Of a stretch of DNA of 64,000 bases, positions 26,885 to 34,183 are shown piece by piece. Source of the stretch: Arenicellales bacterium. Its GTDB lineage: Bacteria > Pseudomonadota > Gammaproteobacteria > Arenicellales > JAHEKD01. Where the stretch lies: positions 78,869-142,868 of the forward strand of contig JANQSD010000004.1 in NCBI GenBank assembly GCA_028284225.1, given 5' to 3'. Under the pieces are notes generated by a model, which was given only the letters and a program-made list of their open reading frames with translations, had not been told where the DNA came from and did not search any database. Every line of letters begins with the position of its first letter. The first letter of the stretch is position 1. The position numbers and the translations under genes are program-made.

Positions 26885-28753
26885 TCAATTCCCAAATAAC
26901 TGTACTGCTTTTTCAAATGCATTTATTCCCACACGTTCACCAATCATTCGACCTGGAATATCATCCGCCCGTGGGTGTATGCCGCCATAAATTCGAGAGA
27001 TTGCCGATTCGTCCGCAGCGTCTCGATATGTTGCCCATTGAAGCTTAATGGTCTTGCTTGGTCCTTTTTCAAAAACAAGAAATTGATCTTTGTAAGCGAT
27101 ATATTCTCCCAAGCCACCTGGAAAATAAGGATCACCCGTAAATGCTGTCAACAATTCAGCCGCTGCTCGGCTAAATGTACTATGTCCAGAAATATAGCCG
27201 GCAAAAGGTGGTGTCACAAAGTTGGGTCTTTGATAAGGCCACCAATTTTGCAAAAGAATCCAGCCCACACCAGCAGTGTCCTGAACGGGGTCGGAAATAG
27301 CATCTGGGCCAAGCCATGTATAAGCTGCAATTTTACCTACATTACTATTTCCCGGGCCTGCCAAATGCGCATGCCGTGCTCCGCTGACAATAGATTCAGG
27401 AGTAATTAACTCAATCAACCCTGGAACAAGAGACACACCTTCAGGATGGTAACTCTCATTATTGTCAACATCTCTTTGTCCCCAACCCGCCATATACCGA
27501 ATTGCTGAGATTGGACGTACATAGTCATACCAACCCTTTATACCCCAAGCGGCAATTGCAGCATCATGAACCGCCCCGCCCAGTGCAAGATAAAGTTTTA
27601 CATCCCATTCTAGATCATCGACGAGACTACCCTTGTTTTCAATGCGCTTCAGGAGTTTGGGGTGCTCAGAAATCGAATTCGCAATTCCAAACCAATGCCC
27701 CGGAGGCGTTTCAGAATCAGGACCATCTGCCCAAAATTCGGCTATTACACGATAGTAATCGCCAGCTAGCACAATATTTGGTGCGTAAGGCTGCCCAGAT
27801 TTTGGATTCAGAGTATAGCCAGCCCCATTATTAGTGCCCAGATCATTATTGCCACGGCTATTAGGGCTTATATCAATCAATTTTCCATTGGTCGGATCCA
27901 ATTGGCTACTGTATTCAACCACTTGCATAAATCCATCATGATATTCCTTGTCACCCACATCCCCTAATAATGGTGGTGCACCAGGATCATAGAATACCTT
28001 GTATTCAACACCGTCACGCTGGAATCGTTCTGCGTCACGCTCGTGCAACGCAAAAGGGGATACCGAACCCCAATGCGGACCCAAAAAAGGAGGCGGGCCA
28101 ACAAGCTGATTTCCCGCTTGATCAACAAATAGATCAAACGCGAGCGGCTGCCACCGATTAGGCTCATAGAGTCCTGTATTTCCCTCCAGTTCGGGAATTA
28201 ATGGATGAAAACGATTAGCTGATTTATAGTCTTGTCCAATAAAATCGTTTAGTTCATTAGATCCGTCCTTGTAACCATAGCTCAGCACTTGTGCAGCGAT
28301 TCGATTCCCCAGGGCTGCCGGTGATTTTCCATCAAGGTCGCTGAACTGAATATCGTAACCAAGATCAATCATCAAATCATCGAAACGTTGTAACGAATCC
28401 TCCGCACCGGGTGATGTTTGAAATCGTACTTTCAGTACCCTGTAGGCTGCATAACTGATTGCCTCATGCCGAGCCTGCTCTATATCGGATGCCGAGAGCT
28501 TTTCATTGTTAAGAAACCCATAGGCATCATTGTCATAAGCCGCCCATGCGTCCCACATTGCAACTGAACAATGAAATAAATTTCTTGCGTGAACAGTAGG
28601 CCTTGCGTAATCGTTGCGTATCGCTTGCAGCAACAGTTCATTCCATTGTCGCGCGATACTATCCGCGTTTGCCGAAAATGATCCTAATAAAACCGTGACT
28701 AAAAACCCTATGATAAATGGGAATCGACCTCGGCATACAAGATGTTTAAACAT
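26885..28753 (-). CDS. Vanadium-dependent haloperoxidase-like exported PAP2-superfamily protein
   Basis: A 622-residue protein with a signal peptide (VTVLLGSFSANA at about 19-30). The vanadate/phosphate pocket is recognisable: R509 in YQRPNF, S522-G523-H524-S525 in YISGHSTFSRA, R587 and H593 in SRIYGGIHPRADD. These match the Arg, Ser-Gly-His, Arg and His of the vanadium chloroperoxidase and acid phosphatase site. Bacterial homologues of this length occur widely and are annotated vanadium-dependent haloperoxidases; many are untested, so phosphatase activity is possible. The gene lies 120 bases after an unknown exported protein gene on the same strand, and both would act in the periplasm. Confidence 0.85.
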   Translation of the reverse strand: MFKHLVCRGRFPFIIGFLVTVLLGSFSANADSIARQWNELLLQAIRNDYARPTVHARNLFHCSVAMWDAWAAYDNDAYGFLNNEKLSASDIEQARHEAISYAAYRVLKVRFQTSPGAEDSLQRFDDLMIDLGYDIQFSDLDGKSPAALGNRIAAQVLSYGYKDGSNELNDFIGQDYKSANRFHPLIPELEGNTGLYEPNRWQPLAFDLFVDQAGNQLVGPPPFLGPHWGSVSPFALHERDAERFQRDGVEYKVFYDPGAPPLLGDVGDKEYHDGFMQVVEYSSQLDPTNGKLIDISPNSRGNNDLGTNNGAGYTLNPKSGQPYAPNIVLAGDYYRVIAEFWADGPDSETPPGHWFGIANSISEHPKLLKRIENKGSLVDDLEWDVKLYLALGGAVHDAAIAAWGIKGWYDYVRPISAIRYMAGWGQRDVDNNESYHPEGVSLVPGLIELITPESIVSGARHAHLAGPGNSNVGKIAAYTWLGPDAISDPVQDTAGVGWILLQNWWPYQRPNFVTPPFAGYISGHSTFSRAAAELLTAFTGDPYFPGGLGEYIAYKDQFLVFEKGPSKTIKLQWATYRDAADESAISRIYGGIHPRADDIPGRMIGERVGINAFEKAVQLFGN

Positions 28754-28873
28754 TAAAAATGGACATTGTAACTGTCGCCCATGTATGTCATTTTATTAGG
28801 CTGACAAGATAAAGATGTTTCATTCAAGACTATCATCCGAACAAAACACCTTTATATCAAATATTTTGCTGAA

Positions 28874-30355
28874 TTATTTTACTTCTGTGTAATTTACCGC
28901 TGGGCGAACAGCAGGATACTTGATCTCTATGGTCTTTGGCGCTTTCATTTCATAGGGGTTTTTGATGCCATTTTCAACATTATAAGCATCTGTGAACGTT
29001 CCATACTGGCCTGGACGCATTTCATAGGTAACGGTGTCTTTGCCAACCCCCGCATTTGCCAAGTACTTATCTGGTTGATTCCAACTTTCCTTATCTAAAT
29101 TGGCGTAAAACTTAATGTCAAGTACAACCGCATCACAATATGGCGTCACTTCTTCATAATTGGTTGGCCACATAGCGCCTGAATTATCTTGTGGGTACCG
29201 TCCCCAGTCACCACCTTTCGAAGGGCAGGCACCACCACTGCCATATGCATTTCGGTTAGGGTGATGCAATCCATAAACAGGTAACCGTTTCCCTTTAACG
29301 GTGCCACCTTCTTCAAGATGAAAGGTTTGAGCGAAGTCCACTTTGGTCTTAACAGCCGCTTTTTGCTCGGCGGTGAGTGACTCATAATAAGGTCCATCGG
29401 GGCGAACATAATCAAATTCGCCATGCTCTTTATCGTCGTACACCGCAATAATGAACAGGTAAGGTACATTAAAAAATGGACGCTCCACCAGATAATATTC
29501 AGCTGCTGTTTTGTTAGTATCCAGCGCCTTGTATTCGAAGTGAGTATCATCTTTACCGTCTACCCCAACGTTGATCCAGGTTCGGGCATCAGGAAAATGA
29601 TCTAATTGCAGTATTTTTGTATAGTTTTCTGATATGTCTAGACCTGCACGTTTACCTAATGGTCCTACTTTTCCGGCAGCAGGTTGTGAGAATGCAAAGT
29701 CTATCACTTCTTTTGAATAAGGATACTCAGGAGCAGACATCGTGCAGTTGTAGCTTGCTAGGTCAATTGGAACATGTCCATCGTATTTGCCACCGTATTT
29801 GGCATGTGAGATAGGAAGATCAATATAGTTCAATGTTCCGCTTTCATTGGTGTGCTGATCAGGATATTTATAACCATCCCAACTTTCTTCTGGAATGAAG
29901 CTACTATAGTTATCAGTAATGGTAGCCAAATTGGCTGCATCATTAATATCTGCACCAGAGTCAAGACCGGTTTTTCCTGCTTTCAAATACTCTCGAATCA
30001 TCCCGTTTTCGCCAACTCTCCACAAGCCATGTTTTCCTTCTCCAATCATTGTAAAAACTTGTTCTGCCACATTTACAAACCGATAGGTCGAGTTTGTACT
30101 CATATACCCATGAGAAACGGGCAAATGTGGCACCTTCGAATGAGTGGAGTTAGGCCGGCCAACACCCGTAGAAAGGCTCTGACCGTCGTCTTCTTTAATG
30201 TCTACATCACTGGTATAGTAAAATGAATCATCGCCATTAAGATCCTTGATGTTAATCTCCGTAGCTACTGAATTAGTGGACATACAAGTAAGCATGATTG
30301 TTACTATTGGAACTGTGAAAATGATTTTGTAAATATTTGCCGTCATATTAGTCAC
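28874..30355 (-). CDS. Exported protein of unknown function
   Basis: A 493-residue protein with a signal peptide (IFTVPIVTIMLTCMSTNSVA). The mature part is rich in Tyr, Asp and Gly and has no motif I can name; phrases include GEGKHGLWRVGENG, YNCTMSAPEYPYSKEV and GGACPSKGGDWGRYPQDNSG. Three or four Cys suggest disulfides. It follows the GcvT-like gene by 30 bases and precedes the haloperoxidase-like gene, so the three are probably one operon. It could be a substrate-specific oxidase or hydrolase partner, but there is no evidence for a function. Confidence 0.7.
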   Translation of the reverse strand: MTNMTANIYKIIFTVPIVTIMLTCMSTNSVATEINIKDLNGDDSFYYTSDVDIKEDDGQSLSTGVGRPNSTHSKVPHLPVSHGYMSTNSTYRFVNVAEQVFTMIGEGKHGLWRVGENGMIREYLKAGKTGLDSGADINDAANLATITDNYSSFIPEESWDGYKYPDQHTNESGTLNYIDLPISHAKYGGKYDGHVPIDLASYNCTMSAPEYPYSKEVIDFAFSQPAAGKVGPLGKRAGLDISENYTKILQLDHFPDARTWINVGVDGKDDTHFEYKALDTNKTAAEYYLVERPFFNVPYLFIIAVYDDKEHGEFDYVRPDGPYYESLTAEQKAAVKTKVDFAQTFHLEEGGTVKGKRLPVYGLHHPNRNAYGSGGACPSKGGDWGRYPQDNSGAMWPTNYEEVTPYCDAVVLDIKFYANLDKESWNQPDKYLANAGVGKDTVTYEMRPGQYGTFTDAYNVENGIKNPYEMKAPKTIEIKYPAVRPAVNYTEVK

Positions 30356-30385
30356 TCCTCTATGAATTTGATTGATAAGATTTGG

Positions 30386-31504
30386 TTACGCTAATCCTCG
30401 GGGTCTGAGTTTCTTTGGATCATAAAATGGCAATGCTGAAATTTTACCGGTCACTGTTTTGTCTGCACCTTTCACTTGAACATCAGTGCCAACCGGCGCA
30501 CAGGACGGTTCAATTTGGGCAAGTGCCATAGATTTATTTAAACGATTTGAAAACAAACTGGCGGTGACCACACCGACGCTTTTGTCATTACATAGTACCA
30601 CTTCCCCGCCGGCAATCGGTTCACCAATAGCCGCATCGTGATTGGCGATGATGCCGACAAAATTGGTATTTTCTTTACCTCTCCTGTCCAACACTTCGGC
30701 TTTGCCAATGTAGTCAGCCGACTTATCAATTGCTACAGACCATCCCAACCCAGCTTCCCAGGGGGTATGTTCAGTGTTCATGTCAAAAGGGTAAAACAAA
30801 AGACCCGCTTCGATTCGAACGGTATTCAAGCAAACGAATGAAAACGGTTTAATACCGAGAGAAGTACCTTTGTCGAGAATCTGGTCCCATATGTCGCCTG
30901 CAACATCGGCAGAAGCAAATATGTCATATCCACGCTCACCTGTATAACCGGTTCGAGCCAGCAGACAATTCATCCCAAAAAGTTTCGTTTCCGCCTGCCC
31001 GAAGTACTTAAGTGCATGAACATCTAGCTCCGAATATTGATTAAGAAAATCCACTGCAACCGGGCCCTGCAATGAAAGGCAATGCATATCATCGTCAAGA
31101 TTCCAGTTTGCATTTCTTCCGGCAACGGCTTTATTCATTGCCGCCTCACATTCTCCAGTCCCATAGACGATAAGAAAATGATCTTGACCTAATCGATAAA
31201 CGATTGCATCGTCATCAATTCCCCCTTTCTCATTTAAAATCGTACTATAAACCGCTCTGCCAGGTTCAAGCTTAGTCATATCCCTCGGTAATAGATAGTC
31301 AACAGCTGCCTCAGCATCAGGACCTTTGACGTGCGCTTTTTTTAGTGCAGATAAATCTAGTAGTCCTGCTTTCTCTCGAACTGCAGCATGTTCCTCATCA
31401 TTTGATGTCGCATAAGTCCAAGCGACCGACATATCATTCCAGTCTGCCATTGTGGCGCCTAACTCAATATGCCTGTCTTCTAAAACTGATACTCTTGCGC
31501 CCAT
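30386..31504 (-). CDS. GcvT-family aminomethyltransferase-like protein
   Basis: About 372 residues from the ATG at 31504, which lies seven bases after AGAGGA; an ATG two codons earlier is too close to it. GcvT-fold landmarks: LLDLSALKKAHVKGPDA, GRAVYSTILNEKGGIDDDAIVYRLG (folate side), CLSLQGP, ARTGYTGERGYDIF, LNTVRIEAGLLFYPFDMN with the Arg-Glu pair, and a C-terminal barrel ending in FYDPKKLRPRG. Stand-alone GcvT relatives move one-carbon units from glycine, sarcosine, dimethylglycine or DMSP to tetrahydrofolate. There is no GcvP or GcvH nearby, so a demethylase on a methylated amine or sulfonium compound fits best, in line with the BCCT carrier. Confidence 0.85.
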   Translation of the reverse strand: MGARVSVLEDRHIELGATMADWNDMSVAWTYATSNDEEHAAVREKAGLLDLSALKKAHVKGPDAEAAVDYLLPRDMTKLEPGRAVYSTILNEKGGIDDDAIVYRLGQDHFLIVYGTGECEAAMNKAVAGRNANWNLDDDMHCLSLQGPVAVDFLNQYSELDVHALKYFGQAETKLFGMNCLLARTGYTGERGYDIFASADVAGDIWDQILDKGTSLGIKPFSFVCLNTVRIEAGLLFYPFDMNTEHTPWEAGLGWSVAIDKSADYIGKAEVLDRRGKENTNFVGIIANHDAAIGEPIAGGEVVLCNDKSVGVVTASLFSNRLNKSMALAQIEPSCAPVGTDVQVKGADKTVTGKISALPFYDPKKLRPRGLA

Positions 31505-31539
31505 TAGCATTTCCTCTTTTGGATTAATTCGGTAATATG

Positions 31540-32106
31540 TTACACAGCTGGGATAAATACTTTGGACCCAACACAGAATTTAATAGAGGACCCAATTTTT
31601 CCAAAAGAGTTCGTAACGATCTCACCTGCACATTCAAAATTTATCTTAAATACGTGGGCACTTGTATCGACAGCAAAATTGGAAAGTTTTGCATCTCCAA
31701 TGTACAAGCCTTTACTATGGATTTTCTTGATAATTGCCAGGCATGATTCTAATTAGCGAATGTTAAGCTGACCCCTCTCACGAATGTTTAGCAAATTATC
31801 ACCATCTACGTGAAACATGGCCAACACATTGTGTTTACCAAATTCAGCGAAAGCTTTAAGATTTGGTACGCACTCGGATATTCCTCGTTCATAGAGCAAA
31901 TAAAAAAAGATGCTCCCACAACTTGTCAAAATTTTTGATCTTTTTGTTAACTCATGATGGCGGTGGGAGGAATTTTCTAACCATTCAAACAGTTCCGATG
32001 CGGCTCGCGTCGGATCATCGTCAATTGTTCGGCCATGAATATTAATTTTATCGCCCCCATTAGCTACTATAGGATAGTAAAAATACCCGATAAAAGTCAT
32101 CGACAT
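31540..32106 (-). pseudogene. Small kinase-like protein gene with one in-frame stop
   Basis: From ATG 32106 a frame runs 117 codons to TAA at 31753-31755, then continues in the same frame for 70 codons to TAA at 31540. The second part reads IIKKIHSKGLYIGDAKLSNFAVD, then a VFKINFECAGE segment. This is the catalytic-loop pattern (H...G..xGDxKLSN) and DFG-like strand of InaA/RIO-like or aminoglycoside-type kinases. The first part has LFEWLENSSHRHHELTKRSKIL and VLAMFHVDG, as in the linker region of such kinases. Continuity across the stop suggests a single nonsense mutation, or an unusual recoding. The ATP-binding Lys is not evident. Confidence 0.5.
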
Positions 32107-32450
32107 CGCAGAATAATTCCTCTAAATTCATAATGGCGCCTGCGGGTTAAGTCAACTCATGAGGTAAATTATCTCATTTAACTCACAGGTATTTGATTTA
32201 TTTATATATTTTCCCGAATTCAGGTTAACTATTGATTGACGTAATTTGCAGACTTGCTAATGCTCATTAATCCGAACGCACCACCATGAGTTGCTTATTG
32301 CCTTGGACTTTGCATTGCAGGCCAGTCGGCACGCTCCACTCGCCGTTCTACTGGACAATGCGTTTCATTCCTAATCTTCGGGAAAGTCGTCACTAACAAG
32401 CGTAGCTGTCCAAACGAACTAAAATAGCGCCAGGAAGTCCTATACTCCGT
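32107..32450. other. Intergenic region before the glucan genes
   Basis: About 340 bases between the kinase-like pseudogene and the sulfatase-fold gene, which are divergent. The left part is A+T-rich with the short repeat TTAA-CTCA-rich region; the right part is more G+C-rich and has an open minus-strand frame without a start or recognisable product. Promoters for both sides are expected here. Confidence 0.35.
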
Positions 32451-34109
32451 ATGCCTTTAACTAAATCAACACCTTCATCTACCCCGTCACAATTTGCAAC
32501 GGTTGGGTTTGTCACATCCCTCTTGCTGCTCACTGTGCTGATTCGGTTCCCAGGCAAGCCCTCACAGCTCATTGCTGATCATTGGCTGTACCTACCTCTG
32601 GAAGTACCAGTAGCCGTGTTGATATTGCTGATTTTACAGGGCAAAGCGTTCGCTGCAGCACGATTTCTCATCATTGGATTTTTATCCCTATTGCTGCTTC
32701 TGCGAGTAGGCGATCTGATATCTCGAACTGCTTTTGGAAGAGCATTTAACCCGATAGCAGAATGGCATTTGGTCACTCATGGATGGTCGTTGACCGCAAA
32801 GACACTGGGCAAAACCGAAGCTCTGGCACTGGTGGCAGGAAGTGTGACTTTGCTCATACTCATCGCTGTATTTTTGTACTGCGGATTGGGGTACCTTGCT
32901 CACTTATCCAAACAGTCACGCAAACGGGCGTTAGTAACCTCTGCTATAGTAGCGATAGTCGGAGCAGGCGTTATGGGAATGGAGGTCCTTCAAAACAAGA
33001 ATTATCGAGTTGGGATGGTTAGCTTTGACGAACTAAGTTCTCGTATCAAATACGCTCACAAGAAGATAAAAGACCAAACAGAATTCACGCAACTTCTGGC
33101 GACTGACCACATCGCAGAATCTGCACCCCAATTTGACGCTTTGCAGGGGCGTGATGTCATCATTCTATTTATCGAATCTTACGGTAGAACTTTCATCGAC
33201 AGCGAACAATTTGCAGATAAGGCCGATGCTAGATTGAAGTCAGTAGAGTCAGAGCTCCTCGATGCTGGTTTGTCGGTAAAAAGCGCATGGATTGATTCCC
33301 CTATTCGCGGCGGGCGAAGTTGGCTTGCCCATGCCACCTTGTCATCAGGCCTACCACTAACCGACCATGCAAGATTTGATCGATTGATCACATCTGATCG
33401 AAAGTCATTACCGGTGTTGTTTAGTGAAGCGGGCTGGGAAACTTCTGTAGTTCTGCCAGTCGTCAAGGGGGTTAAGTGGGTTGAAGGTGAATGGTATAAG
33501 GTGGACCGGTTTTATGATCGTGACGCATTGGAATACCAAGGCAAAGGTTTTGGGTATGTCACCATGCCTGACCAATACACGTTAACCGCGTTTGAGAATA
33601 AAATTCGCGCCACAGCTTCTCGCCCATTAATGGCGCATATTGGCTTAATGGATTCGCACGCGCCTTGGGGGCCGTTACCCATTCATCAACCTTGGGATAT
33701 TATAAATGATGGCAGTGTTTTCGATGGCACGCAGCGACACGGAGAGACATACAGCTGGGCAAAACCTGCACCCGTACGCATCGCTTACGGTAAATCACTT
33801 GATCAAACCCTTAAACTCGTGGGGGAATATCTTGCCCGATACGCCGACGATGGGCTATTTATCGTGGTAGGTGATCACCAACCTGCCAGTGTTATTGATG
33901 GTTGGGCACCGTCATCTGAGGTGCCCATGCATATAGTCTCGGCCGACCCGGATTTATTGGAAAGACTACCTGCGCTGAATTTTAATGATGGGATGCGCCC
34001 CAAGGCAAATGCAGTAGCTCTTCCTATGCATTCGGTGCGTGACATGCTATCAACCGTCTATGAAGAGCCATCGATTTCGTTTGAAACTTCTCTTCGAGAA
34101 TCGAATTGA
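32451..34109 (+). CDS. Membrane-anchored sulfatase-fold protein, LtaS/OpgB-like phosphoglycerol transferase
   Basis: A 552-residue protein with four to five N-terminal transmembrane segments (within residues 15-165) and a C-terminal alkaline-phosphatase-superfamily domain. That domain contains VIILFIESYGRTFID with the nucleophile region, RGGRSWLAHATLSSGLP, HIGLMDSHAPWGP and FIVVGDHQPASV, the metal-site blocks. OpgB and LtaS use this layout to move phosphoglycerol from phosphatidylglycerol outside the inner membrane. The next gene, 74 bases downstream, encodes a GH17-GT2 beta-1,3-glucan synthase-like protein, so phosphoglycerol substitution of a periplasmic glucan is the favoured role. Sulfatase or phosphoethanolamine transferase activity is not excluded. 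Confidence 0.8.
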   Translation: MPLTKSTPSSTPSQFATVGFVTSLLLLTVLIRFPGKPSQLIADHWLYLPLEVPVAVLILLILQGKAFAAARFLIIGFLSLLLLLRVGDLISRTAFGRAFNPIAEWHLVTHGWSLTAKTLGKTEALALVAGSVTLLILIAVFLYCGLGYLAHLSKQSRKRALVTSAIVAIVGAGVMGMEVLQNKNYRVGMVSFDELSSRIKYAHKKIKDQTEFTQLLATDHIAESAPQFDALQGRDVIILFIESYGRTFIDSEQFADKADARLKSVESELLDAGLSVKSAWIDSPIRGGRSWLAHATLSSGLPLTDHARFDRLITSDRKSLPVLFSEAGWETSVVLPVVKGVKWVEGEWYKVDRFYDRDALEYQGKGFGYVTMPDQYTLTAFENKIRATASRPLMAHIGLMDSHAPWGPLPIHQPWDIINDGSVFDGTQRHGETYSWAKPAPVRIAYGKSLDQTLKLVGEYLARYADDGLFIVVGDHQPASVIDGWAPSSEVPMHIVSADPDLLERLPALNFNDGMRPKANAVALPMHSVRDMLSTVYEEPSISFETSLRESN

Positions 34110-34183
34110 ACATATCAATTAGGTGATGGTTATTGCTGAAACGACAAACCATATGATTTCAATACTAAATTACGTTTAAAACA

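Noticed and set aside
32287..32450. Minus-strand open frame ending ERADWPAMQSPRQ
   Set aside because: No start codon, no known family and it runs into the sulfatase-fold gene as its antisense.
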